This document shows, in pieces, positions 1 to 11,420 of a stretch of DNA of 64,000 nucleotides (the stretch's first letter is position 1; the number at the start of each line of letters is the position of its first letter). Both the position numbers and the translations under genes were made by a program. The notes beneath the pieces are model-generated. The model was not told where the DNA came from, did not search any database, and worked only from the letters and a program-made list of their open reading frames with translations. Where the stretch lies: NCBI RefSeq assembly GCF_033958435.1, contig NC_134137.1:317873501-317937500 (forward strand), given 5' to 3'. This DNA comes from Carettochelys insculpta. Its lineage: Eukaryota; Chordata; Testudines; Carettochelyidae.

Positions 1-59
1 AATGTTTTTTTTACAATATTGACAATGGTACAGAAGGTCCCCAAGTTATGTGAGGGTTG

Positions 60-544
60 CACTCCTGGGCAATCTAGAATACTCAAATTTTTCACAAGTT
101 GGAGGAACCAGGAACCAGGAACCAGGTGTTAACCTGGTTCCCCTCTCTCCTGGGCTTGTGGGAGCTGGGAAACTGACCAGCGATGGTGTTCTGCTCAGTT
201 TCCTGGCTTCCCATGTAGCAGAGAGCCAGGCAGCAGGTAGCAGCCTAGCTCATAGCTCCCCTGAGATTGTGAAAGCTGGAAAACTGACCAGCACATCGCT
301 GGATGCCGACCGGTTCCCAACTCCCTGTCACTGCCAGGGATCAGGAAATTGCTCCTGTTAGGGGTGGCAGCCTGATTCTCAGCTGCCCTCCCCACTGACA
401 GGAACAGTAGCCTGACTCTAGGCTGCTGCCCTGACAGGAGCCAGGAAACTGACTGGCACAGCAGCTGGTCAGTCTCTCTGCTCCTGTCTGGCAGGGAGCT
501 GGGACTTGGCAACCTGGCACCAGATGCCAGCCCCCCGCCACTCA
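60..544. repeat. GC-rich interspersed repeat with recurring internal motif
   Basis: The block repeatedly uses short motifs such as GGAAACTGACCAGC and CAGCCTGACTCTAGGCTGC, in both orientations and imperfect order. The same vocabulary returns at 47386-47625, so this is a dispersed repeat. It abuts the broken end of the transposase remnant at 546 and probably replaced or truncated it. No coding content is credible. I do not recognise the family. Confidence 0.55.
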
Positions 545-545
545 A

Positions 546-1254
546 AGCTGCATTAACCCAAGATACACATAGTCTGGTAATGGGATGGGGATGTGCATTC
601 CATCTATGGTCCCAACACAGTTAGGAAAGCCCATGGCAGAAGAACCATTTACTATTTCCTACATATTCCCCAGAATATCTCTCTTTCACAGGAGGTCAGT
701 GATTGGCCTGGCTACCTGGATGACAACAGCCTCCACTGTAGATTTGCTCACTCCAAATTGATTTCCCATTGAGCAATAGCTGTCTGGCATTGCAACTTCC
801 AAAGAGCAATTGCCACAAGTTAGTGAACTGCTAAAGCAGGTCTCATTCTGGTACTGCAGCCCTTCAGGGCTGGGGAAAGAAATTCACAGAGTTCCATGAA
901 AGTGGCCTTACATATGCAGAAGTTTTGCAGCCATTGTTGATCATCCCATGCCTGCAAAATGATGCAATCCCACCAACCTGAGCTGGTTACAGAGGACCAG
1001 AACCTACACTCCACCGTGTACAATGCATCCAGTTCTGCCATCAAATCCGCATTCCTCCTCTTCTGCTATTAATATGCAGAAATGCCCACGGCCTCCAGGT
1101 ACTGATCCTCCAGGCTCATTACATTTAAAAGATACTGCAGAGCATTGTGGGAAGACAACAGGAAACACTCCACAAAAGATGGAAGCATATGTGGATCCAT
1201 GATATCCTTTGTGATGGTGTGTGACTTGTAAAAGGCAATGTGCAAGCAGCACAA
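546..1254 (-). pseudogene. Harbinger (HARBI1-like) transposase remnant, intronless, truncated
   Basis: Reading the minus strand from 1254, the frame gives the N-terminal region of a PIF/Harbinger DDE transposase: the landmark WWDCIILQAWDDQQWLQNF (about 950), then FMELCEFLSPAL, then after a frameshift PDSYCSMGNQFGVSKSTVEA (about 715-775) and MGFPNCVGTIDGMHIPI (about 560-610). That last segment contains the first catalytic Asp (TID). The second Asp and the Glu are missing because the gene is cut at about 546 by an unrelated repeat. There are several in-frame stops (for example at 1069-1071) and at least one frameshift, so it is dead. The part before and the part after the usual phase-0 intron position are directly fused, unlike copies A, B and C. 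Proteins of this family cut and join transposon ends in the nucleus. Family assignment is secure; the subfamily is not. Confidence 0.8.
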
Positions 1255-1417
1255 AAGTTCTCTTGGTCATTTTTTTTTTCAGCAGAAAGCAAACACTTTT
1301 GGTGACTTTTTTTTCCCATAGGATACTGGCAAGAAAACCCAAAATGCAATGGGGCTGCTGGAACTGTGGGATAGGTGCCCACAGTTGAACTTAGGCAGTT
1401 TATTTGGGATGCACTAA

Positions 1418-2945
1418 GGTTGCATCTACACTACGAGATAAATTTGAATTTATTTATATCGATTTTCTAATTTTGGAATTTATAAGTTCAATTTCAACTA
1501 TCCTCACTTCACACCGTGCTCCCCACAGAGTTGAGTTGTTGCCACCACACACATATTGGCTAACATCGACTGTTGTAGTAGTGCATTGTGGGAAGCTATC
1601 CCACAGTATCCTCATCCCCACAGTATTCTGGGTTTGCTTGCTGGTCCTGACGTCATCTTTCCTCCTTGCATTTTCCTCGTTCCCCTCCCAGTCCCTGAAA
1701 ATATGTTGATATATTGGAAATAATGCAGAAGACACTCAAAATTGGAAGAAAGATTTTTTGGTTTACCCACACATTACATTTCCAACATGGGTGCAGTGAC
1801 TGTATTCTCAACTGGCCATCCATCCCACCTCCCATCATCACAGAAAAAAGAATGGCTGGTTTTCCATCACGGCAGCCAGCCCAGGTATGGGCCAATGGGG
1901 GTGTGCCACAGGACGACCAGTTGCCATATACTCCCCCATCAGCAGCGAACCCCTTAGCAGCTAGGGGAGACATTTTCCTGGCAGCAGCAGTGAGCCCCTT
2001 AGCCTCCAGGGGAGACTTTTCCCTGGTGGCAGCAGCAAGCCCCGATGCGGGCCAATGGGGGTGGGGGCATGTCACTGGATGACCAGTTGAGCTGTTTCTT
2101 CCTCAAAGCCCCCAGTATCTTAACCACCAGTGAAGACTTCCCCATGGCAGCAGCAAAACCCCCAGTATCTTAACCCCTGTTGGAGACTTCCCCATGGCAG
2201 CAGTAAAGCCTTCTCTTTCTTGTGCAACTGACAACATCGTCAGCGCTGAACAGCAGGCACATCCTTTTATTGGGTTGGATTGGGGGCTATTCACATGATG
2301 TGCCTGAGCCTAGGAAAGACCCAGACTGTGTAGCACCAGTGCAGGAGGGAAGGGATTTTGCACACAAATGTAAACCTCTGAGAAGTTTCTTGGCGAGTTA
2401 TGCAAGCATGACCCCCAGCAGAGCCTTGTTGCCACATGGTGTGGCAGGGCAGGGGCTGGTGCCAGGCAGCGCAGGAAAAAATAGCCAGTGTACAGACAGT
2501 TGCGAACTCCCTGCAGGGGCTATTTGAATGGGTAGATGCACTCACCCCTCTACCAGCATAGAAAGAAAGAAGCCATTTCTCAGGCTGTCATAAACTAACA
2601 TGAACCCACAGCTAAAGGCTTACTGCTCCCACTTGGAAAATCAGGCTCTTCCTCCTACTGGAGAGCAGAGGACAGAGCGGAGCAGTGAGAAGAGCACTGT
2701 GGGTTACATATGGGACACCTCTGGAGGCTAATACATTTGATTTTAAGATGTGGAGCTTCCACACTGGCTTTTAATTGAATTTCTGAATTCGAGTTTGACA
2801 CTACACCTGTCAGGTAATGGCGATTTTGTAATATCGAGATTTGTGGACCCAAAATCGAGGTAATGGTCTTTACAGTGAAGATAGTTGTGGTAAAATCAAG
2901 CTAACTGAATTAAATTTGAATTTATCTTGTAGTGCAGACACAGCC
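1418..2945. mobile_element. 1.5-kb non-autonomous Harbinger-like element, TSD TAA
   Basis: The ends are inverted repeats, GGTTGCATCTACACTACGAG on the left and the complement GGCTGTGTCTGCACTACAAG on the right, each followed by AT-rich AAATTTGAATTTA subterminal sequence. The element is flanked by a perfect 3-bp duplication TAA (1415-1417 and 2946-2948), the preferred PIF/Harbinger target. No transposase or Myb-like reading frame is recognisable inside. It sits in an older Harbinger remnant. The GCATTGTGGG and TATCCCACAG segment near 1580-1610 is AT-poor and could be an old promoter region, but I cannot show that. Confidence 0.75.
1925..2215. repeat. Degenerate internal tandem repeats in the 1.5-kb element
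   Basis: Units built on GGCAGCAGCA, GGGGAGACTTTTCCC or GAGACTTCCCCATGGCAGCA, and GCCAATGGGGGTG recur about every 40-60 bases, including near-duplicates around 1950-2035 and 2120-2210. They explain the spurious repetitive reading frames here. Confidence 0.5.
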
Positions 2946-3045
2946 TAATGCAGCTTTGTGAGCAGGTGTGAACACAACCTCGACTTCATAAAATCTAGTA
3001 TCAACTTTAATAAATTTGGCTTTATTCCCAAGCGTAGACATACCC

Positions 3046-3683
3046 TGAGTCTGGTGCTGCTTGCCTGATCTAAACAGGGTTAAAACGCCTTCTGTATCAT
3101 TGGAATTACATTTGTTTAATGTACATTCTTATACTTCAGTGCAAATTTTGTATTTTCTGGAGTGTCCAGTTTGGAAAGACAATGTGTTTAAAAGACAGTA
3201 GGTGCAATATTTAGCCTAGTAGACCATGCAAATGGTGTACTACAAGGTTTCTAAACAGTCTACATATTGAAGCTTTAAAGAATGTTGGTAATGTTTTCTT
3301 ATTTCACAAAGTTCAGAGAATAATCCTTGTGAAACACTAATCCATGGCCACAAAAATATTTAGGTACCTAATCTCAACCACTGGAATCCACAGAACCACT
3401 ACAGTTCCAACCAGCCATTTTGTTTTGTGTTAAACAAGTACCTAATTCATTCTCATACAAAATGACATAAGTTCCTAAGCCACCCAACTCCAGGAGAGGG
3501 GTTCCTGGTAGTGGATCACTAGTAGAGGTAGGTGCCTAGCTTTCTGAGGATGAAGGATTTAGGACAGACCCCTCTCATCAGCATCACCTATTGGCTAGCT
3601 TAAGTGACTCCCCAGCTGGTGTGTGGCTTTCTATGTGCCGCGCTGGAAGATGCTTTTCATTACACTGTGGAGGAATACTGTAG
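3046..3683. other. No annotatable feature
   Basis: AT-rich single-copy-looking sequence between two elements. I see no gene, RNA or repeat signature. Confidence 0.5.
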
Positions 3684-4092
3684 TGCTGTGTCTACACTAG
3701 CACTGTGCTTTCAAAAGAGGCGTGCAAATGAGGAAATCAAAAATGCAAATGAGGCCCTGATTTACATATCCGGCACCTCATTTGCATTGTATCCTTTTGA
3801 AATGGCTTCTTTTGAATGCAAGAAAGAAAGGAGCATAGACACGGCTCTTTTGAAAGTAAACCCCAGCTTCGAAAGAACCCATCTTCCTATTTTGTTCCAC
3901 AAAGAAGGGTTCATTAGAAGATGGGGTTTATTTTCAACAGATCTGTGTCTACACTCTTTCTCTTTCGAAAGAAGCTATTTTGAAAGAAGAATATGAAAAT
4001 GAGGTTCCAGATATGTAAATCAGTGCTCATTTGCATTTTCAGTTTCACTCTTTTCCCTCTTTTGAAAGAGGCATGCAAGTGTAGACGCAGCA
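3684..4092. mobile_element. MITE, palindromic, TTTGAAA group, TSD TAG
   Basis: 409-bp element with inverted ends TGCTGTGTCTACACT and complement TGCTGCGTCTACACT, flanked by a perfect TAG duplication (3681-3683, 4093-4095). The two arms are inverted copies with TTTGAAAG-type subterminal repeats and conserved ATGCAAATGAGG-like stretches. The apparent 130-aa reading frame within it is fortuitous. Confidence 0.8.
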
Positions 4093-4660
4093 TAGGAGTC
4101 TAACTAAGACTTTGCACATAGCATTATTGCTCCTGTGATTTTCTAGGTACTTAAGTCCCTTTGTAGATCCAGACCTTAGTGGTTTCTGCACAGGGAAAGG
4201 CATAGTTCAAGTACATTATACTCTCTGCTTGGGTTTAAAACCTGGAAAACTCTGAAGTTTCCAGAATCTTTTAAAAGAATGGTAGGTGCCCATCCCTCCC
4301 GATAACTTCAGAGGGTGTTAAAGCATCTCGGTCAACACTTTCTAAGAGATGTTCTGAACCATACAGAATGCAGGCCAGACTTTGATTTTGAAAACCTTTC
4401 CATTAATGATTTTACCACCATTAAGGTCAACCAGCCTGGTTTTCCATTGCCTTATGTAATTAGTTATACCTTTGGAAAAGAGGCATAATACAGTGTCATT
4501 CCAATTTAGTAGCATCTAATGACTATTTTATAGCTGTATGTGACTATAATGCATGTAATGGGCTGGACATTGGCCCCCCTATTCTGTCTGATTTAACAGC
4601 ACAAAGAAGACAAAGCGGGCTAACTGGTTAGTTGTGCTTTCCTCTAGTGCAATAGATCTG
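4093..4660. other. No annotatable feature
   Basis: Intermediate-GC sequence with no recognisable coding, RNA or repeat signal. Confidence 0.4.
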
Positions 4661-4689
4661 ACGTGATGCAGAGCCACCATTAATGCAAG

Positions 4690-5382
4690 GCTATGTTTTA
4701 GTCATGGGTATTTTTAGAAAAGTCATTAGGTTACAGACAGTAAACAAAAATTCAAGGCCTGTAACCTGTCCATGACTTCTGCTAAACATCTCTGACTAAA
4801 ACTTGGGGGAGTCAGGAGAGAAGGAGAAGGGGGCTGAGGAGATGGGTCTGGAGATCCTGCATGTGCTCAAAGGAGACAGAGCTCAAAGGGATGCCAAGGG
4901 TGCTTGGGGTGGGGGAACAGTCCAGAAGGCACCATGGAGGCCGTGGGTAGGGAGCTGACAGAGCTGAGGCAGATTCCCTACCCATCTCTTGGGAAACAGC
5001 TCCTAGAGCCACATGCTACTTTTAGCTCCTCACAAAGCCCTGGTTCTGAGGCTCCCATTGGCCAGGAACTGTGGTCAATGAGAGTTGTGGAGTCAGTCTG
5101 CGGGCAGAGACAGTACATGGAGCTATGAGCTGGGTTCCCCAGGTAAGCATCACCTTGCATCCCAGCCCTCAATCCTAAGACCCCCCCCGCCCCCCGCTAC
5201 ATGCCCAAACTCCTGATCTGGGGTAGGGAGGGGGCAAGAATGTATCAGAAGTGACCAAAGCACCTGTCCTGGAGGCTTCCCAAGATGCTCAGGTAGCCCC
5301 CAGGCCAGGTTTACTGGCAACTGCAGAAGTCACAGAAAGTCACACAACATGTTACTTCCATGACCTCTGCGACAAACACTGA
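4690..5382. repeat. Interspersed repeat with inverted-repeat ends
   Basis: The left part (about 4700-4800) is an imperfect hairpin: GTTACAGACAGTAAACAAAA faces GGCCTGTAACCTGTCC, followed by CATGACTTCTGC. The right part (about 5315-5370) ends in AAGTCACAGAAAGTCAC and CTTCCATGACCTCTGC. The GC-rich middle includes CTCCCATTGGCCAGGAACTG. I recall this arrangement as an abundant chelonian repeat, but that is recall only. Class unknown. Confidence 0.5.
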
Positions 5383-6931
5383 GATTAAATTATATGTGTT
5401 TACACCATTCTTCTCAGCCTTCAGATTACTGGCAGTATTTGGGACCAAAATATGTTTGGCCAGAGCTTTATGTTCCAACAGTCCCCATCTCTGAACAATC
5501 CTAAGAATGCTGCAAGTTGTTCCTTGGGACTGGAGCAACACAGGTGACCAAAGAATCAGAGAACTGCAAATGTGTCTTATATTTTATCTTCAACCTGCAA
5601 AGGGCACCAAGAAGCCAGTCGCCAGGATCTAGCCTGACATTTCTCACTAAAAAAATATCCATTGTAGGCCTCCTCCTATGGCATCACCATTATTTTTACC
5701 ACTTTTATGTATTTCAACTCATTTGCTTCTCACCTCCTTCTGTGGCTCAGAAAAAATGTGCCAATATATATTTATTTATTTATAATTCATCATATCTTCC
5801 CTTTTATCTTATCTGTCCTCCCTAAACAAGTTATACTCACCTAGACCAATATTCCTGTCAGGACAGCCCACCAAGTTTCTGTGATATCAAGTAAGTTATA
5901 TATAGATCATGCACTGCTTAAAGTTCATCCTCCATTATTCTTGCATAAATATGCAAACAATAAGACAGAATTACTCATTAGCTGGCTAGCTCTTAGTCCC
6001 ATTTCCTAGCCACTAGTTGCCTTCATCTTACTAGCAGTAGGTTAACAGCCTGTGTGCTTTTTAAAGCCTGAGGCCCACACAGATAGGATGGATGTCTTAA
6101 CTTCTCTCACTCAGCTGCCTCTAACTGCTGGCGTAGTTCTACCAAGATAGTACTGCTCTCATGCAGGAAGCCTAATTAAAATAAAAAGAAAAGATTAAAT
6201 TCAGGCCCAAATGACCACAGGTAGCCTTCTATCTAATAGAAGGTTTGCATTAGTCACGTTTCCACCACATGACCCAGGGCCATTCTGTTCACTTGGGGAA
6301 GTGAGCTACTCCTGTCACATGTTCTGCTGAGTTTCTACCACTTAAAGTTCCTACCTTGTGACACTGATTATCTTTATGGTCTCTCTGAGTTTCCTCTCTC
6401 CCCTATCAATATCTTATAATAAGGTACCCAGAAAATAACAGAATGTTCCATGTACAGTCATGCCTGTCCTTTTTTGAGAGAGTCCATTATCCTTATGTTT
6501 GTGGGCCTTATTTTCTTCCATGTGTCTTTGTAATACTTAAACCTGTACTCAACTGCTTGCTATACTGACTTGAATCAATATGAAGCCAAATTAATGGGAA
6601 AGTATTTCTTATTTCACTAGATAAGGAATCCATATTCGTTTGGGGATTACAAGATATGGTAAGATAATTGTTTCCATATAAGAATTTTGTCTGCTAATTG
6701 GCACTAGATATTGTAAAAGCCAGCTGTCACTTCATTCAAAAAACAAATGAAGCATCAGAAGGTCATAGGTTAGATGGTGAACTGTATACTAAAAAAAGGA
6801 AAATCTTGAAATCTATTTTTAATGGTAAGCAGTGTTACAAGTGCAGCAAAGCCCAGTGCAAAGGAAGACATTGGAGGTGACAGAAAAGAATAATAGAAAT
6901 TGAATTAGTTTTGGAAAAATGAGAGATTCAC
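5383..6931. other. No annotatable feature
   Basis: AT-rich sequence with short reading frames only. I see no exon, RNA gene or transposon terminus. Confidence 0.5.
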
Positions 6932-7216
6932 CCTGACCATTTCTACACATGGCACTTTTCCTGGAAGAAGATTTTCTGGAAGATCCTCTTCTGGAAGAGT
7001 GCATCTACACATGCAGTGGCACTCTTCCGGAAGAACAGGGCAGGAAACACGGACAGGGTCACACAGCCAGGGAGCCCTTCCGGGGCCGCCGGCCACATGG
7101 CCCCTTAAAGGGTCCCACCCAAACAGCCCCTCACTGCAAACACTGACAAGGCCAGCCACGTCTGTGCACACCAAGCCAGACCGAGGTCCCTATCCAGCAC
7201 CCGCTGACCAGCAGGC

Positions 7217-8674
7217 ATGGACCCCCAACAGGCACAGGACAGCAGACTTGCCCTCATCCACAGGCTAGCTATCCTCCTGGCCACCCTCCTCAGCCTCCTG
7301 TGGAGACAGAGGCCCAGGTCTGTGGGTCCTGCACCCCCACCGCTCCTGCCAGGTCCCTGCCGACCAGTCCAGTGCTTCTGGACCCACGCAACCAGCATGG
7401 ACTGGTGGGAGAGGGTCGTCATGGAGGAGTGGGACAATGACCTCTGGCTGCAGCACCCGCAGATGAAGAAAGAGACCTTCCTGGAGATCTGCAGCTGGCT
7501 CATCCCCATACTATGCTGCCAGAATACTTGGATGAGGCCAGCCATCTCCCTGGAGAAGCTCATGGCCGTTGCCACATGGCAATTGGCCACCCCAGACAGC
7601 TACCAATCCATTGGGCAGTGGTTTGGGGTGGGCACATCCACTGTCAGGGCCAACGTCCTCCATGTAAGCCCTGCCTCAGACCCTGCCCCACAGGTGGGAG
7701 GGAGGGGGCCAGCAGGCTTGGGGGACCCCAGGCTCTGATTAAGAGGGAGCAGGGCCGGGGCGGGGGTGGGCAGGTCTAGCCCAGAAGGGATACCACATGG
7801 CTGCTGCTGGGGGGGTCACTCAGCAGGGGAGACCCAGTAGGGAGGGAGAGGGTGGAAGGGGAAGGGGGCAGGGACCCCTCTGCATATGCCCACACGTGCG
7901 CCCATTCCCCGGCAGGTCGTGAGGGTCATCAACCATATGCTGGTGCAGTGGCTGGTGAGCATCGGCGACCTGGACACAGTGGTTGAGGGCTTCACTATGC
8001 TTGGGTTCCCCCAGTGCTTCGGGGTGATTGATGAGACACATATTCCCACCAGGGCCCCAGACCACAGTGGCGGCCAAAATGTCAACCACAAGGAGTATCA
8101 CTCCATTGTGCTCCAGGCTGTGGTGGACACCCGTGGGAAGTTCATGGACATTTATGTCGGCTGGATGAGCAGGGCACATGATGAACAGATCCTGCAGAAT
8201 TACGCCCTGTTCTGCAGGATAGAGGTGGGAACATTCATGCCCCAGCAGAAGCACTGTGTCAGGGATGTCATGATGCCTTTCTGCCTCTTGGGCGACCCAG
8301 CCTACCCACTCCAGCCCTGGTTGATGCGCCCATACATGGGCCACCTCACACCCTCCCAGGAGCTGTTAATGCTCGGCTCACATGGGCCCGGTATCCCATC
8401 AAGTATGCTTTCAGCCATCTGAAGGTGCTGTTCAGGTGTTTCCTCATGCGCCTCATTGTGGGGATGGAGAATGTCCCACAGGTCATGGCCACCTGCTGTG
8501 CACTCCACAACCTCATCGACGCACATGAGGAGACCCTGTCCCAGGGCTGGATGGATGGCGAAGCTGGTCCCCCACTACCAGCAGCCCGCTGCAATCCTCA
8601 ACAGGCAGCTCGACCGTGATTGGCTCCAGATCCGGGAGGCGCTTCAGGAGGCATTCAGCCATGGGGAGTACTAA
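7217..8674 (+). pseudogene. Element A transposase (HARBI1-like DDE), broken
   Basis: Exon 1 (7217-7663) starts MDPQQAQD, the same N-terminus as the other copies, and carries the WWERVVMEEWDNDLWLQ landmark and the helix-turn-helix-like segment ATPDSYQSIGQWFGVGTSTV. A phase-0 intron (7664-7915, gtaagc...ggcag) leads to exon 2 starting VVRVINHMLVQ. Exon 2 has the first catalytic Asp in GVIDETHIP, the HD-containing segment (SRAHDE), and the second catalytic Asp in LGDPAYPLQPWLMRPY. A frameshift near 8365-8372 follows. In the restored register the position of the catalytic Glu (VVER in other copies) reads PIKY, so Glu is lost as well. A second frameshift near 8565 precedes the C-terminal LQIREALQEAF. 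It would act in the nucleus on the element ends together with the Myb-like partner, but this copy cannot be active. Confidence 0.85.
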
Positions 8675-9190
8675 CCCCAGCACCCCTCCCGACAGCCCCC
8701 CCCCAAATGCACCCCCATGTGCATACCTGACACCCCTACAACCCCCCAACCCTCCTCCACAGTAATCAGGAACACAGGGGGTGCAGAATGCTTACATATA
8801 TTTAACCCTCAGCCTTAATCAACCATGAGCAATGTAAATAGTAAATGGTGAATGATAAAACTAACAACAAAAACCTGATAGGGAGTGAACTATATGCATG
8901 GGGGTAAGGGGGCAGGAGCACTTCAACTTGGATGGGGACTGGGGCAGGAACGGTGGGGGGGCCCTAATCAAGGGATGGGGTGGAAGGCTGTGAGCCCTGG
9001 CACCTGCTAGCACCACTCCCATCCCAGGTGCGCGGGCCCCTGTGGGGTACTGATGGGGCCAGAAGCACCGGCAGGTAGGGCCAGTCAGCACCTGGCCCAG
9101 CCTCAGCAGAGGGGCCAGAGTTGGGCAGGTTGTGGCTTGGGCGACCCTCCATGGGGCCCAACGTGGCCACAAGCCATGCTGTAAGGTCCC

Positions 9191-10840
9191 TCAGTGAAGC
9201 ATCGGGCAGACCCGGGGGCAGTAGGGTGGCCAGGGCCTCAGGGTCATGGGCGCAGCTGAGGGGCCAGCGGGGGGGAATGCAGCAGTGGCTGCTTGGGTGG
9301 GGGGGAAGCAGGGGGATTCGGGGTGGAAGTAGCAGTAGTCTTGGGGGGGAACTGCAGGGGGGCAGCAGCAGGGGCCTTGGAGGGGACTGCAGGGGGGACA
9401 GCAGGGGGACCAGGGGGACTGGCCCACTAGGGCCCCGCACATGGTGCAGAGCATCCCCACCACCTCTCCCCATGTGTCCCGCCTCCACGGTAGCTCAGCG
9501 TCATCAAGGGCCATCCGTCTTTTGGCGAGGGTGTTCTGGTGGAGGAGGGCTGCCATGTAGGCCATGACCTCCTCCTTGTGGCAGCTGCGTAGGGTCCAGC
9601 GCACCCATGTCCGCCATGCAGCGGGGGCTGGTGAGGGCCCAGCTGGTGGGCTGCTGGGTCCTCCAGGCTGGATGGGGCTGGCAGGCCCCAGGCTCTTTGT
9701 CCGGCTGCCCTGGCCCTCGGATGGTACCACTGTTAAAAGAGAGAGGGTAGAGGTAGAGAGGGGAGTCAGTGCCACAACTGGGACCTGAGTGGCATGGCCC
9801 CAGTCTCCCCGGCTGGTTACCCCCTCCATGGACCCAAGGGACAGGCAGGTGCCAGAGGAGTCCGCCGTGTGGGCTTGCATGCATTCATTGTGGCAGCCAC
9901 TGGGGCATGATGCCAGGGCCAGGGCGTTATCCACGGTGGCCCACCCTGGCAACAGTCTTGCAGGCTGGGGGGGTGGGCTCGAACATGGGGGGTTCTGGAT
10001 GCAGCTATGCTGCCTGGGGAGGGGCCTCAGCGAGCACAGGGGGAGCTCCATGGGAGCGGGAGCCGGGTGCTGTTCCCAGTCAATGGATGTGCCCTGGGCC
10101 CTGGCCAGGGACCGGCTTTAGGGCTTCTGATATCCCCCCCGCACTGTGCTTTGCCACTCTGTGCACTTACTTGAGGTGGCCTTGTATATGTCGGGTGATG
10201 CCCGACTGGAGGGGGCCTGTCTGCTGGTGGCGGAGAGCACGGGGATGACGAGGGACACGTCTTTGGACTCCCTATCAGATGGGATGTCCACAGCGATGGG
10301 TCCCTTGTCCTCCTCCTCCAGTGCGGCAGGGGGCTTGGGTGCGGCTGTCTCCATGGTAGCGCGGGGTAGTGTGGCGTCATCCTCAGCCAGGAGGTCCCAA
10401 AGCTCTCGGTAGAAGAGGCAGCTGGCAGGGGCATGGCTGAATCTGCAGGCGCTATCCTGGGCCAGCATATACTCCTGCTGTAGCTCCTTCACTTTGCACC
10501 TGACTTGCTCTGTTGTCCAGGAGGAGTGGCCACGGGCAGCCAGGCCCTGGACGATGCAGGTGAATGCTGGAGCATTCTTCTGGTGCCCACTCATGTTCCG
10601 GAAGACCTCTTCATCACACTAGAGCCCCAGGAGGCCCTGAAGCCCTGGCTCAATCCAGGAGGGGGACCTCCATTTTGGAGCCCGGTTGGGATCTTGGCTG
10701 CCCTCATCCGAGTTCCTGGGGCTCCCCTGGGCAGTTTGGGGTGCTGGCCTGCTGTCCATCCCTGTTGGTCGGAACTCACTGGGCACTGCAGGGCCTCTGG
10801 GGAGTGTGGCAGGCAGCCCTGCATGTGCTGCCTGTCTCAC
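9191..10840 (-). pseudogene. Element A Myb/SANT-like accessory protein, one amber codon
   Basis: Minus-strand exon 1 (10840-10171) encodes a Pro-rich leader, then a Myb/SANT-like DNA-binding domain (Myb_DNA-bind_4 type, as in the ZSCAN29 family): SPSWIEPGLQGLLGL, then a TAG at 10619-10621 where the other copies have Trp, then QVRCKVKELQQEYMLAQ and CLFYRELWDLL. The donor is gtaagt after 10171 and the acceptor is ttttaacag before 9729; the intron is phase 1, as in all other copies here. Exon 2 (9729-9191) starts VPSEGQ and contains a helical segment EEVMAYMAALLHQ. In zebrafish Harbinger3 the equivalent protein binds DNA near the ends and carries the transposase into the nucleus; that role here is inference. 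The amber codon is the only clear lesion. Confidence 0.75.
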
Positions 10841-11317
10841 ACTCTCAGCTTCCTGCCACGGGGTCTCTGGGTCCTTGCAGCTTTAAAGGCTGGAAGCACA
10901 GCAGACAGGGCTTTAAAGGCTGCAAGGACCTGGAGACCATAGAGGCCCGCTGGGGGTTTCTAGAGCAGCTCAGCTCTCCAGCAGGCTGCCACCATGAGGA
11001 CTGCTTCTTTCAGAAGAAGCAGTCTGGGAACGTCTACACATGCCTTCTTCTGGAAGATTCTTCCAGAAGAAGGTCCTCTTCCTGATTCTGAAGCGGAGTA
11101 CAGAATCTGGGAAAGGGGGAACCTTCTTCTGGAAGAAATCCGAAAGAACGCCTTGCATGTGTAGAGGCTCCTCAGATCTTCCGCAAGAAGGCACCGTTCT
11201 TCCGGAAGACCTTGCCTGTGTAGAAACAGGTCCTGAGGTGAGAAAAAGAAATGTATACAATATAATAAATAGTTTCCTTGACATTGTTCTGCGACATGGA
11301 TCTTGCAGGGTTCACTT

Positions 11318-11420
11318 CACTTAGTAGTAGTAGGCATCCTTCAGTCTGCATAGACTATGTATTGCGCCCTTTATAGTTTCAACTGAGGACTTCATTTACA
11401 GTGTCTACTGTAACTACTTC
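11318..11420 (-). repeat. Possible 3' end of a LINE
   Basis: Minus strand ends ...GGATGCCTACTACTACTA, similar to the ...GGACTACCTAC end of the LINE at 50304. The match is short and the call is weak. Confidence 0.3.

Larger units (their letters stand above)
546..3045. mobile_element. Remnant of a Harbinger element, interrupted at 1418
   Basis: The transposase remnant (546-1254) and the terminal sequence at about 2960-3045 appear to be one old element. Its right end reads GCGTAGACATACCC, the inverse of the GGGTATGTCTAC-type terminus seen elsewhere in the window. The two parts are separated by a younger insertion at 1418-2945 with a TAA duplication. The left end is lost at 546. Joining the two pieces is inference from TIR type and nesting. 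Confidence 0.5.
6935..11231. mobile_element. Harbinger element A, two-gene autonomous-type copy, TSD CCT
   Basis: 4.3-kb element with ends GACCATTTCTACACATGGC (left) and ACCTGTTTCTACACAGGC (right, complement), flanked by a perfect CCT duplication (6932-6934, 11232-11234). Subterminal zones on both sides (6955-7045 and 10985-11215) are packed with CTTCTGGAAGA, CTTCCGGAAGA and related palindromes. It holds a transposase on the plus strand (7217-8674) and a Myb/SANT-like gene on the minus strand (10840-9191), tail to tail. Both are damaged, so this copy is not autonomous now. The superfamily target is usually TWA; CCT is unusual. Confidence 0.9.

Noticed and set aside
3604..3996. 130-aa plus-strand open frame
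   Set aside because: Lies mostly within a MITE with inverted arms; no domain and spans the element boundary.
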